From Echiichthys vipera (lineage: Eukaryota; Chordata; Actinopteri; Perciformes; Trachinidae): DNA of 64,000 bases. The first letter of the stretch is position 1; every line of letters starts with the position of its first letter. Of this stretch, positions 1 through 11,300 are shown one piece after another. Below the pieces are notes generated by a model. It did not search any database, was not told where the DNA came from, and worked only from the letters and a program-made list of their open reading frames with translations. The position numbers were made by a program, and so were the translations under genes. The stretch is taken from the NCBI GenBank assembly GCA_963691815.1, contig OY829651.1, forward strand, positions 13,438,917-13,502,916, in the 5' to 3' direction.

Positions 1-16
1 AGTGTGTCACGTATAG

Positions 17-317
17 TGCTGCAACTAATGATTATTTTTGACTATTTTCTTGATTAAGCGATTAGTTAAATAAAATAAAATGTCAGAAAATGGTGAAAAA
101 TGTGGATCAGTGTTTCCTGAATCCCAAAATATCTGCGTCAAATGTCTTGCTTTGTCAGCAATTCAAAGATCTTTAGTTTCTATCGGAGGAGGAAAAAAAA
201 CGAAAACATTCACAAAAAAGAGGCTGTAAACAGAGAATTTTTACTTTTTTCTTATAAAATCGCTAATTACAACAGTTGCCGATTAAATCAATAGTGGACA
301 ACTAATCGATCATGATT
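17..317. repeat. Degenerate teleost interspersed repeat (MITE-like)
   Basis: The stretch begins with a 'gctgcaactaatgattat' motif and runs through 'atgtcagaaaatggtgaaaa' to a closing 'acaactaatcgatcatg'. I recognise this as a very common fish non-autonomous repeat whose two ends carry related ATTAATCGAT-type words. Diverged copies are present near 16.5-16.8 kb (opposite orientation) and 43.6-43.9 kb. It has no coding capacity. Confidence 0.6.
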
Positions 318-2136
318 TAACAACTTTTGAATCAAAACGTGATGACAGTGGGGTTGATGTTTGCACAGTGCCAGGCCACTGTTACAGGAATAATTCTATT
401 ATAATCCACCCTGTCTTCACTCTTTTACGCTAAACTAAGCTAACCAACTAAGATAACCAATCTTATTGTCTAAGTCTACAAGGAAGTGAATAAGCGTATT
501 TCCTAAAATGTCTTGTGAAGCAGCAGCTCATGAAGCAGATCTCTTCATGAATAATACCTGAGAGTTTTCTTTCTAAACTTTGAATAGCTGTGTGTTTAGT
601 CATGAATATTTAATATTGGATTGAAATAGTGATAAATCCTCAGTTGCTTTTGAAGAAGGCTGTGTAGGTAAGCCTACTACTGTCAAAGCTGAACCATTGG
701 CACTAAAGCCACATTTTCGTCTAACAACTTTTGGTTGTACAGTAGTACCTTTAGGGCCGTATGTACTCAGATATGTACCCAAACACTCGATCTGTTTTGT
801 GTTTCCACCGCAGACAATACTCTTAAATGTAGGTGGGGTTATTACCAGATGGTAAGAGCTGAGAAACCTTTTCATTCCTCACTGGTCCTCTAACCCTATT
901 TCCTCTTTTCCGACGATGCAGAGGAACCTCTGCACGAGTCGACTGCAGTGTTTCTAGCTCCACTTTTAGCATCAGGTCAGCGTATTATGTACCTCGGCAG
1001 AGGGGTAACAGAAAAATGAGTAGGAAAGGAGCAGGTCTATATCCACAATTTCCGACAATGGAAACGCAAAATTAACTGAACTGAGCCGGACTGCTCGCTG
1101 GAAACATATATGCCCTACTGTATAACCCCTGTCTGTCAGTGTGTGTCCTGTCCAACTGTTAAACTATGTCTCAATGCAGCAAGCTTAAGTGTCAAATAAA
1201 TATGAAAATCTATAACACTATATTACAATAGGGACAGGATGTGAATAAAGAAGGGTTAGTAAATCAGAAGGCTCTGTAAGAGTCGGCGTAGCAACAGGCC
1301 GAGTCACAAACAGGCTGCGTCAGACTATATGTTCTGTAATTGGCTTCTGCGAGGTGACAGCCCATTTATGACGCTGGGGTTAACCGATCTTAGCTAACTG
1401 TGGTGTTAAGTAACCACAAACAATGCACTTAAAGCTCATTTAAAGGAAAACGTCTCCCCCATTTCAAAGTTGCTGTACATTGAAGTCAATGAGTTTGATC
1501 CAAACCTGTGAGTGTTTTCCTGTAGAGATGGAGGAGTTACTTTAGATATTTAAGATGCTTTTGTTTGGATTGGAACAATTGTTCATAAATATCTATTCAT
1601 ATCATTTTTCTGTCCCTCTCACATTGAGAAGTCTTTTTTTATTCAAATTATTAACCAATAAAGGTGAATCTCAAGATTGAGGCGAAATATTATTTGCAAA
1701 AACAGAATAAGTGTAATTTATTACTCTGAGTGGTTAAAACTGATATTTTTGTTGAGGGTGTGTGTTTCACAGAGGCCTAATGGGCTTAAAGGAGATGTAG
1801 GAAATGATTGGACACATCAAGGTATTTGTGTCTGGACCCAGGGCTGGGGTATTGCCTAAGATCGTTTGATACAAGCGTCAATACAATACCTAATTATTCA
1901 TAACAAAACCAAACAGTACTTTATTCAATACCTTATTTTAACAACACAGCCGGGCAGCAGCCATATTTTATTTGACATTAATAAAATTCTCATCGGGAAC
2001 CGTCAGATCAAATAATAATTCAATTGGACTAAACATTTTATGCCAGTTTTCTATTTTGGATGGCACCAATAAAGCTTCAACACACATATCATACGATCAT
2101 ATCTCATCTTATAGAAACAGAAATGAACCAACTCAC
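318..2136. other. Intron 6 of the TGF-beta gene (partial), no exon seen
   Basis: This is the left part of the TGF-beta gene's sixth intron. I searched the minus strand for the expected last exon, which encodes about 52 residues ending in CKCS and containing the paired cysteines and the YYxGxxPKxEQLSN region. I did not find it, so it must lie left of the window. The short open frames here, including one of 91 codons at 600-875, have no recognisable homology. Confidence 0.6.
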
Positions 2137-5100
2137 CATGTTATAGTGGTTGTTGGCACTCCAGATGTAAGGACAGCTGCCGGCACAGAAGTTGGCTTTG
2201 TATCCTTTGGGCTCGTGGATCCACTTCCAGTTGAGGTCCCGTCTGAAGTCGATGTAGAGCGAGCGCAGGCAGCAGCCCTGGTCTGAGCCACTGAGACACA
2301 TGGAGAAGAAAACATATGTACAGTTCATCGTCTGGGGCAAGGCTCAAAGTTGGGTCATGGGAAAAGGACAACGGATCACCATTTGAACGAGCCATCACAA
2401 GGTAATGACTATGCGAGGCTGCCCGAGTTTCCCCTGCAGTGCGAGGTAGTCTAAATAAAGCACCGCACGCCTGCCGGCCTGCAGTCTAAACACAGGGTCA
2501 ATATTGTTCCCACACAATTGTCTGAACAGTTTTGGGTTAGGAGAAAAAAATCCACTGTCCACCACAACTAGATTTCAGAATTATAAAACTACATGTCAGT
2601 GCTGTCAGCTAGTCACACATAACACACATAAGGCTGGTCGGATGCCTACCGGGAGCAGGTTGTGGTGTCTGTGGCGGCCGCCCTCTTCTTGCGGGTCTTC
2701 TTGGCCGGGTTGTCCACTCTGTCACTGGGTAGCACGGTGAGGATGAGGTGCGGCGTCTTGGTGCTGAAGTCTGCCTGGCCTTTAACCTGACCGGGCTTTC
2801 TTATCTGACGAAGCTGCTCATCATCCACACCTAAGAGAGCAGTGGAACAGTTAAATAGGACGTTTTCTCAGTTTTGGATTCTTCGTCCACCGTTTATGGA
2901 GGTTAAAGGCAACACAAGGTGAGTAACTGATATAAAAATGATCATTTTGAGGGTAAAGTATTCCTTTGACCTGAAGGGAAATATTTATGTTTATTTTTTA
3001 GACATTTCTTGAAGCTTTGCTTTTTCCTTCTTCAGGTTTTGAAACACTACTCAAGTAATCTGAACAAGGATCATCCCTCGTTAGTGGAACTAATCCCAAT
3101 AAATCTGTGACAAGGATTTGTGAGTAGACACTGCTTCGTTTTGGAGGGTCACGAGCCAAAAAGGTTGGGAACTTCAGAGTTGATAAAACCTTTGAATTCC
3201 TACAGTTTGCACACTTTAGATGCTGGAAAAATGTGGTAATTCATATATAGTAACACACTATGGCAGGGGTTCCCAGACTTACAACAGATATCATGAACTC
3301 ACAGCACTGAGAGTGTGAACACGTTTTTCAGGTCAAGGTTCATGAGAAGAGAGAGAAAGGTAAACTGTTTAAAACGGGGGGTGTGGGGTTGGACGCAAGT
3401 GCGGACCCAGGGGTGTCCCAAAGTGATCCCAGAGGGATAACCACAAAATTGCGATAGCAATAGATAGAAAAGGGGAGAAAAAACAACAAAACTGTTTAGA
3501 GCCATTACAGCCTTCCTTAATGAAATAAAGCACTAAGATGATAAACTAAAGCACCGCTTCCAAGCAGCTGACACAAAACCAAAATTGTCCAGGAGACCCA
3601 GAAAACACAGAATTAAAGGCAAGACCTTTGATAATCCAAAAGGCTGTAGTCACAACAAACTCTCCAGCACCCCTGGTATACACTAGGAAACAGGAAATTG
3701 ACAACAAATATTCAAAGTACTGAGTTAGTGTTTGTAGATACACTAACAACAGGAAGAACCTCTCACTGCCTCTGATGGTGCGATAGGCAGCACAGAGCAC
3801 CAGCCGGAGAAGGCGAAAATCCCAGATAAGAGCTTGGTCCAAAATGTCCCTAGCTGGGAGCCAGGCCCGCTCCTCAGGACCATATCCCTCCCAGTCCACA
3901 AAGTACTGAACCTCATGTCCCACACCATGACTGTTAAATATCCGCAAAACTGTGTACGCTGGTTCACCCCCAACCAACCTGGGTGTAGGCTGAGGCCTCC
4001 CTGGAGGTGCTAGTGGACTGAAGCATACTGGCTTGAGGCGGGAAAATTCTCATGTAACGGGGGAGCGGGAGGTGAAAAGTGACGGGGTTAATCCTTCAAA
4101 TTATCTTAAAGGGACCAACGAAGGGAGGTGCCAATTTGCGGGACTCTACCCACAGTTGGAGATCCCTCGTAGAGTGCCACACCCCCTGACCAACCCAATA
4201 GTTAGGGGCTGGATTGCGATGACACAATGTCTTGGGGGAGGCCGTGGTCACAAAAGATATGCTTAACTACACGTTTGGTGGTCTCAAGGGCGGAAGGAGG
4301 CTTTGGGAGGGGGATGAAATGGGCTGCCTTTGAGAACTGAACTACAACAACCATAATGACCGTGAACGCTTTAGACGATGGTAGTCCAAGCAAGGGGTAC
4401 AATGGGCTTTGGAGAACTGTCACTACCTGATCACTCGAGAAAGGGTCTCTGGCTTAAGATTCTTCAATGAAATAGGGACAGCAATAAAACTAAAGTCCTA
4501 ATTAAGCAACAATAAAAATTTGCAAACCCCAAAAAGCACTGAACCTGTTTGAGAGAGTGAGGCTGAGGCCACTCCTGCATCGCTTTGACCTTGCTTAGGT
4601 CCATTCAGATGTGATAATGAATAAAGGCAACCCCTTGGGGGTGTAGTGCCTGGGAGGAGATTAATGGAACAATCATAGGACCTATGGGGAGGAAGGATGT
4701 AGGCCTTCCGTTTACTGAAGAATTAATTAAGTGTGGCATACTCTGCAGGAACCCTGTTGGTAAGAAGAGACATGGAGGACGATGGATCAGAAGGAGTCAA
4801 GGACTCAAGAGCCCCAAGAGTCATGGGGATCGATGGCGGTAGAACAGGTGAGACCTACTGAACTGGGAGATTTCGAGGCAGCTCAAGACCCAAAGGTTGG
4901 AGTTGAAAAGAGTATGACTCCATTATGTTAGATGCACAGTCTGGCTCCCAGCTTAGCATCTTCTCAGTCCTCCAACTGATGTGTCATGGATGTCCCAGAT
5001 TGAGAGGTAACTGAGGTGCATCAATAAGAAAAAAACTTATTCTATTCTGTGTGAATACCAATACAAATGAAAATGGGGCAGGGGGACCTTCTCAACTCTA

Positions 5101-8100
5101 CTGGACAAGAAGGATCAAAAATGGGTAATTTGAGATCAGGGCCAGGGTCGAGTCCATAAAACTACCTGCTGCTCCTGAATCCACAAATGCCAAGGTGTGC
5201 CAGTGTCCATCTAAAAATAACTCAAAGAACAAGAAAGTTTAATTATTGGCCACAGGCAGGAAATTATTAAGACTCTGCAGGACCTTTCCCTGGTCTGACG
5301 AGTCTACTTGCTTCCCTGCGTATCGTATTTCTGCATTGAAGGGCACTAGCGAATGAATTGACCCACCCTCCCGCTGTATAGAAGAAGAAGAAGAAAAAGA
5401 ATTCCTTTATTCGTCCCGCAATGGGGAAATTCAATTTTCACTCTATTTTTTCATTTTACACACACACAGGCCCAAAATACACACATGCACAGAGAGGACC
5501 TATATACATGCAACTAATTGAGAGATGTTAGAGCGAGGGGGCTGCCAGTGACCCGAGCATTTGGGCGTTGAGTGACTTGCTCAACAGCACCTCGGCAGTG
5601 CCCAGGAGATGAACTGGCACCTCTCACAGTCCACACTCCGTTCATGGTTCACACAGAGACTCGAACCAGCAACCCTCCGGTTCCCAGCCAAGTCACCTAT
5701 GGACTGAGCTACTGCCGCCCCAAAACTATGACCCTGACGTGATTTGAACACGCATCCTTCTGATCTGGAGTCAGACGCGCTACCGTTGCGCCACAGAGTC
5801 TGAAAAACGATCATCATTGTCAAGGGATCTCTTAGGCAGGTTAGGCCTTTCACGCATGGTAAACTCCTGGACAGGTGTACGCTCGTTGCACTCACAGATT
5901 CTCTTGTCAAGTCTAACTGCCAATGAGATTAAATCCTCAAGTGAATCAGGAACCTCACAAGAAGTGAGCTCATCCTTAACCTTCTCAGACAAGCCATGAC
6001 AAAAAGTGGTTACCAGTGTTACAGGATTCTGTATCTGAAGTTTGGAATTGAAATGAAAATTAACCTAAGAAGGCGTTTGGCTGCTTCCTGGCCACTTACA
6101 TTGTGGTCGAACACCCCTTTCATCTCTGCCATGAAGAGGGCAGAGTCAGCGCAGACAGGAGTCTGCCTGTCCCACAAGGCGTAGCCCATGAACGGGCTTT
6201 TTCTTAAAGAAGGGCTTTATATATATGCTACCTGGGCCCGATCTGTGCTAAACATGGAGGGTTGTAACTCAAACACTAAACTACATTGGCTGGTAAATCC
6301 CTTACACCTCCCTGGATGCCCTTCATATAGGACTGGGGTAGCCAGCTTGGTCTCCTGAACTACCACAGGACAGTGAGGTGGAACTGGAGGTGCTTGGGGA
6401 GTTGTGAGGTTTGGTGCTCAGCGATAGCATGCAGCATTTGCTCATGAGAACCTAAAAGGGCTCCTTGTGCAGTGATAGCCTGCCCCTGTAAAGCTAGTTT
6501 ATCACTGAGGTCCAAAATCTGAGAAGCGTAAGAGAAGGGGTCCGCTGTGTCGGCCATTGGAAGACTCATTCTGTCAAGGGGCGGAAACAACTAAACTGTA
6601 TAGAGCCACTACAGGCTTTCTCAAAGCTGCAGTCGGCAAGTCCACCGGATCGAGGACAGATTTCAAATGTTTACAACTCTCTCGACCCTCCCCCACTGCC
6701 AACTAGCTCCTCCGCTCTCTCCAATAGAGGACCCGTCAGTGCGCATGTACCAGATTTCTGTGAACGCGCATGTGTCTTCTCTCATCGTTAAATGGCATGG
6801 AGTATACGCAACATGGAGGTAGGCCGGCTAACTTACTCATAGATAACAACTGCTTACGTTTCATAAACCAAAAGGCTGGAGTCACAACAAACTCTCCACC
6901 ACCCCAAGTATACACTACGAGACAAATATTTACAAAGTACTGAGTTAGTGTTTGTAGATACAGTGACGACAGGGTAAACCTCTCACTGCCTATCACACCT
7001 GGGCTGAATCAAAGCCCTCAGTGCCACACACACCGTACTGCAGTGAGTTGATTCACTCACCACTCTCACTTAACCCAAAGATTGAGAGCCCTCACAGCAG
7101 TTAGCTCTGCAAAGAAGAACGCTCTTCTTCTATTTTAATTAGGAAAATTAATACACATATAACAGTGCTATGCATTTTACGGTTGTGCTAACTGGTGACC
7201 CAATAAAAATTGACTTTGGGAGAGATTGAACTGTGGTTTTATGGTTTTTATACTCCAGTGTGTTTTTCTGGGAAGGCTGTAGGACATATTTGTTTTTACA
7301 ATTGTTGCAATGCTGAAAAAATATTACATTACATAGACAGAAACACATATACAGTCTACAGTCTGTATATATATATAACTGCATTATATATATATAAAGC
7401 AGTTGTTTCCTGAGCTAGGAATCTGCCTGATTGAATCTGATTTCATGTTTTCTTTCTGAGCTCACAACAAGCCCCTGCTTGTCTTACATCAGTATCAAAA
7501 GTCGACATTTTTTCCAAGTGGTAAAAAAACCTGTCTTGGCTCGGCTGAGTGTAATTCCTGAGTAAAGTGTCGTAATTTGGGGCCTTTAATGAAGCAACAC
7601 AGACAGTCTGACATTCAACAGGTTCACAGTGTCTCCTTTATTCCTGTACGATGGGGTGTACGTGGTTCATGAATCGTTTTTGGAGGCGCCTCACAGGAGA
7701 GTCTCCACTGTATGTTCTCATTTTGTGACCTGCAGGGTTATTGCTGGGCTGATAAATCTTCAACAAGTCCTTTTAATGTCCTCATGAAGCTATTTACAAC
7801 CAACCTGTTTAATTTGTCATTTTTGGCCTTTGGGTAAAACTGAGGCCAAGTCATTTTTAAAAGTTAGTTAAATCTGGCTGGTATGTTTATTTATTTATTT
7901 ATTTATGTATGTGTTGTGTTTACCTGAACACATGTGGTCCAAACACAACTAATGCAGACCTATCGTCCAAAAACCTCCAACATCTACAGAAACATCACTC
8001 TCATATTCAGGCTGAATCTTAAATCTCAGTTTTTCCCTGAATGTCTCTCGATGACATGAAAAAGCTTCTCTGGAGCAGGAGGTTAAAGTCTGCATTTTCC

Positions 8101-8607
8101 CTTTAAGTAAAAATATAAATACAGTTTAAGATTTCACGAGGGGTTAATGTGAGCCTCAGAAAGCTGCTCAAATCACCCACTTACATATATATATATTTAT
8201 ATATAGACCAAGACCTGGTTAACATAACGTGTGCAACAAACCTGCAAAGAGAGCCTCCAGCTCCTCACTCTTGTTGGGAACAATGTTATTGGTGGACGGG
8301 ACGAAGGTGCAGCAGGGACAGTGGACGCCCAACTTCAGGCCAAGGTTATTCTCTGATCAGTAGAACGGACACACATTTGAGATCAGCCGATGCAGGGTTA
8401 GGGTTGAAGTTCACTAACACTTTATATATATTTATGAATCAGTATGTGAAAGTGCTGAGGCGAACCTGGATCTGACACCCAGTCTTTGATGGTTTCGGTG
8501 ACCTCCACAGAGATCCAGGCTCCCTTTGCCTTCAGCTGAACAGTGCGGGAGTCAATATAACGTTGAGTGGAGGTGCTCTCTTCATCTGGCTTCAGCAGCT
8601 GATACAA

Positions 8608-8683
<76 letters not shown>

Positions 8684-10721
8684 TATTTCACATGACACAT
8701 GAATGGCACAGAGTCATAAAAACCAAGAACAACCTGCAGATCTTTTATTGGGCTCATATATATACAGCATAATTTGAAAATGTATTGTCATAATAGTCTT
8801 ATTGGCCTGATGACTAAATACATGAGGGAAAATCTACATAAAACAATTAATCTAAATGGTATTCCTGTTCACACCTCTGCTTTTTTATACTTTAAGGGGC
8901 CTGAAGTGATTTTAAAGAAGTTGGATTCAATGTCTCCTTCATAATTATTGAACAAATTGTGTTTATTTGGATGTTAAAGCTTAAAAGTGACATTACTGGT
9001 TTATCGGTCCTGCTGCAGATGAGCTGTTGTTTACCTGATAGATCTCCACTCTCTGCTCTGAGGCCCGGGCCTGCGGGTTGGGAGCTCTGAAGATCCTGAA
9101 CTCAGCCTTGACCAGGGTGCTGTTGGTCAGGTCTACTCCACTGACGTCGAAGTGGACCACTCTGTAATGGGGGTCGGGGGCTGCTGGCTGTACCGCATCT
9201 GGATGAAAAAAAAACCAGAACAAACATAGAAAGTTTGACTAATGATCCAACAACATCTCATGCCTTCTCCAACAATGCTGTATTTATAGAATCGGTTAAA
9301 AAGCTGATGCATTGTCTCAGACATAATTACTGCTGATGAGCGTCTCAAACTAAATTACAGGATTGGACGTAGTGAGTAAAAGCCTCTGGTCTTATGTTTA
9401 ATATAATTGTTGCGTTCATGAGTTTTACTGTATGAAACATCACCCCCAAAGTAGGCAGTTGTGTAATTATGTCCCCTGTAGTATCCAGTACCATTGATCT
9501 CAAAATCTCCCAAATGAGGTCCATCAACATCAAGTTTTGTTTCTATTTGTGAGAGAATTCGCCACAATAAAGATGCCTTGCTCAAGAGTACATCTACAGC
9601 AGCTGGTGAAGGAGGACGAGGTGCAAACTGACACCTATCAGTCTTATAAAATACAGCTCGGTATAAATATAGGAATATAGCTCCTGTACAGACAAAACTA
9701 CCCAGACAAGAAGCATATCTAGTCAGAGTTAGAAGAACCACCTGGACCAGATATATTACTGATTTATCAATGATTCAGCACTTTCACCATCAGCAAAGGA
9801 CCATTTTGCCCCAGTGTTGAAATATTGTTAGTACAGTGTAATTCCTGAGTAAAGTGTCGTAATTTGGGGCCTTAATGAAGCAACACAGATATATTACTGA
9901 TTTATCAATGATTCAGCACTTTCACCATCAGCAAAGGACCATTTGGACCATTTTGCCCCAGTGTTGAAATTTTAATTTTACTGCTAATACTCATGTAGGC
10001 CTGCTATTATTTAAATAACACGTTGAATGCTGCATTTGAGTGCTTTTTAGACACTTTTACTTAAGTAGGATCTGAGCACTTCTTCTAGTGGGAGCCTGCT
10101 GATGGAGTTGAAGCCTAATCAGTCAGTCTTTCTTCCAAATTTGTGATAAAAAAAAAAAGGGATTAAGTTGAATATAGAGGCCACTTCTTTCATAAAATAT
10201 TAGTTGCTACTTTCACCTCTTCCGTCCCCTAAACCTGCATCAAAAGAAGCAACATGAGAAGTAATAATCCCTCTTTCAGGTCACTAATATTTGGATACAT
10301 TCTGGTTCTTGTTGGACCCCGGACCACACATTGAGAACCTCTCATCATACACGGACTCACTTGTGTCGGAGCGGGGGGGCAGCATGTCAATCCTCTGCAC
10401 CTCTTTGGCGTAATAATCCTCTTCGCTGCTCTCGCGCTCGCATGCGGACTCGCCCAGACGCGCGCGCTCCTTTAGCAGCTCCCGTGTGCTGTTGTAGAGC
10501 AGCATGACCTCCGGGGGCACGGAGCCAGGCGGCGGGTCCTCGTCCTTTTCCGGCGGGCTGCGGATGCGGAGCTTGCTGAGGATCTGCCCGCGAATCGCCT
10601 CGATGCGCCGGGACTTCTGCGCGTCCAGGTTGATGGAGTGGCACGTGTTGAAGCCCTCCACCAGCAGCACACCGGAGAACCGGAGCAGCAAGAGCAGCAG
10701 CGCGAGGCGGGGGAGCCACAT
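2137..10721 (-). CDS. TGF-beta proprotein, TGFB2-like (partial, lacks last exon)
   Basis: Secreted cytokine precursor. Coding exons (minus strand): 10361-10721, 9035-9198, 8466-8598, 8242-8352, 2650-2830 and 2137-2290. They join in frame to 368 codons. Residues 1-23 form a signal peptide (MWLPRLALLLLLLRFSG...). The latency peptide follows with RIEAIRGQILSKL, YYAKEV, the HCPCCTFVPS cysteine cluster and IVPNKSEELEALFAG. The cluster and the ACERE segment are TGFB2-type. RKKR at residues 303-306 is the furin site. The mature part keeps CCLRSLYIDF, WKWIHEPKGY and ANFCAGSCPYIW. Its N-terminus reads AAATDTTTCSRGSDQGCC in place of the usual ALDxxYCF form, so it is two residues longer and lacks the aromatic pair. 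No RGD is seen in the latency peptide. The missing last exon would bring the protein to about 420 aa. Family assignment is secure. Whether this is tgfb2 itself or an extra fish paralogue (tgfb5-type) is not settled. Confidence 0.93.
3483..3775 (-). repeat. 3' LTR of the gypsy relic (part)
   Basis: This part matches 6590-6992 in direct orientation. Both copies share 'ccaaaaggctg.agtcacaac', 'gtactgagttagtgtttgta' and 'cctctcactgcct' at one end, and an 'aactgt.tagagcca.tacag' block at the other. The LTR probably continues left to about 3380, where a 'gcggacccaggggtgtccca' block resembles the primer-proximal end of vertebrate gypsy LTRs. Confidence 0.7.
5385..5721 (-). repeat. tRNA-derived SINE
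   Basis: In minus orientation the 5' head reads GGGGCGGCAGTAGCTCAGTC (A-box-like), followed by a GGTTCGAGTCTC B-box. The body is unrelated. The 3' end has a 'ccccattgcgggacgaataa' motif and then a TTC-rich tail (gaagaagaagaa on the plus strand). A truncated copy of the same 3' half is at 61507-61655. The head begins 7 bases after the tRNA-Trp gene. Confidence 0.8.
5729..5800 (-). tRNA. tRNA-Trp (anticodon CCA)
   Basis: A 72-nt cloverleaf without encoded CCA. The acceptor stem GACTCTG/CAGGGTC pairs throughout, with one G-T pair, and the discriminator base is A. The D arm is GCGC-AACGGTA-GCGC. The anticodon stem TCTGA/TCAGA encloses loop CTCCAGA. The T arm is GCGTG-TTCAAAT-CACGT. A TTTT run 4 bases past the 3' end could terminate Pol III. 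A-box (TGGCGCAACGG-like) and B-box (GTTCAAATC) promoters are intact. The gene lies inside the gag region of a dead retroelement and directly abuts a SINE head, so it may be a mobilised copy. Confidence 0.85.
6590..6992 (-). repeat. 5' LTR of the gypsy relic with internal insertion
   Basis: Direct-repeat partner of the LTR at 3483-3775. It is longer because about 200 bp (roughly 6630-6840, starting 'gctgcagtcggcaagtccac') is present only in this copy. That insert resembles a short fish repeat with a 'gctgcagtcggc' terminus. Confidence 0.65.
7549..7605. repeat. 57-bp source copy of a local duplicate
   Basis: The segment 'gtgtaattcctgagtaaagt...gaagcaacacaga' recurs almost exactly at 9837-9889, with only one base of indel. 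Both copies are in TGF-beta gene introns. Confidence 0.8.
8611..8681. repeat. (CA)n microsatellite
   Basis: About 35 uninterrupted CA dinucleotides, just 12 bases upstream of the TGF-beta exon 3 acceptor (minus strand). It places a long (TG)n run directly before a 3' splice site. Confidence 0.97.
9345..9741 (-). other. Unrecognised open frame with one membrane segment in TGF-beta intron 1
   Basis: An open frame of about 130 codons on the gene's own strand, inside intron 1. It shows a hydrophobic stretch (ASCLGSFVCTGAIFLYLY), then a polar part with NGT and NYT glycosylation sequons and a proline-rich PRPPSP. The frame stays open upstream of the first Met. I cannot assign a family. It could be a fragment of an old mobile element, an unannotated exon, or chance. 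Confidence 0.25.
9738..9970. repeat. Tandem local duplication around a copied 53-bp segment
   Basis: A block of about 80 bp ('atatattactgatttatcaa' to 'gccccagtgttgaaat') occurs at about 9751-9828 and again at about 9889-9969. Between the two copies lies the 53-bp segment shared with 7549-7605. The second copy contains a short extra 'tttggacca' repeat. Confidence 0.85.
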
Positions 10722-11300
10722 TGTCCGGTGAGGAGACGGAGGGACAGAGATACTCTCTGACCGGCCGAGCAGGAAATCCAGTTGAAACTATTGCGTTCAC
10801 TGCCCTCCCCAAAAAAATCAAGAATGAAGAAATGTGTGCGTAAAGTGGTTCAAAACATAAACCCGAGGCTTCAACCAATGCCTCCAAAATAAAATAAAGC
10901 TAAAAAAAAAAAAAAAAATCCAATATCCAGTTCTAACAGATTATTTTGGTCAAAACCACTTTCTGTGGAAAGGAAAACCACATCTGCTGACTTTACATTT
11001 ATTCTGCAAAGGTAATTGTATAACATTCAGACATGCGCCTGCATATTCTAACACAAGAGACGCATTTCAATGTATTATTTTGAGTTTAAATTTAAGTTAT
11101 TGAATTTAAAAGGAACAAACAACAACTGCTTGCACACGCCAAATTGACATAACCCTACAACCCAACTCCACTGTAAAAACCTCACATTTAGGGATCGGAA
11201 ATGCGGCTGACGCTTGAATTCCAGTCCGGTGCGCTCAAGAGCTCCGGTGTTGTCCCTTGGGCCGGTGCGTGCGCGCTTTCCGCGTGTAAAAGGTGAAGAT
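10722..11300 (-). promoter_or_regulatory. Probable TGF-beta gene 5' UTR and promoter region
   Basis: This is the sequence immediately upstream of the TGF-beta start codon. CpG-containing words cluster here and across exon 1 (for example around 11190-11285), in contrast to the AT-rich surroundings. No TATA box at a fixed distance could be assigned. The transcription start is not visible from sequence alone. Confidence 0.4.

Larger units (their letters stand above)
3380..7000 (-). mobile_element. Decayed Ty3/gypsy LTR retrotransposon
   Basis: Minus-strand LTR element inside TGF-beta intron 4. A gag start lies near 6588-6360, and a later gag segment near 5992-5815 has a SEKVKDEL...LEDLISLAVRLDKRI pattern. 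An integrase core fragment lies near 4423-4202 (FSKAAHFIPLPK) and the integrase C-terminal chromodomain near 3977-3800 (YFVDWEGYGPEERAW). Protease, reverse transcriptase and RNase H are largely missing or unrecognisable. Frames are broken by stops and shifts. The element was later hit by a SINE plus tRNA unit in gag and by a short insertion in its 5' LTR. It is inactive. Confidence 0.85.

Noticed and set aside
600..875. 91-codon minus-strand frame in the left flank
   Set aside because: Not homologous to TGF-beta or any family I recognise, and no splice sites place it in the gene.
1..2136. Search for the TGF-beta last exon (CCVxxxLEPL...CKCS)
   Set aside because: No match on the minus strand, so the exon is taken to be outside the window.
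1972..2286. Plus-strand open frame of 104 codons
   Set aside because: It is the antisense shadow of TGF-beta exon 6, which has clear homology on the minus strand.
5581..5910. 109-codon frame overlapping the tRNA-Trp and SINE
   Set aside because: It is translation through a tRNA gene and SINE head. No protein meaning.
8563..8757. Open frames rich in His-Thr or Val-Cys repeats
   Set aside because: They are translations of the CA microsatellite.
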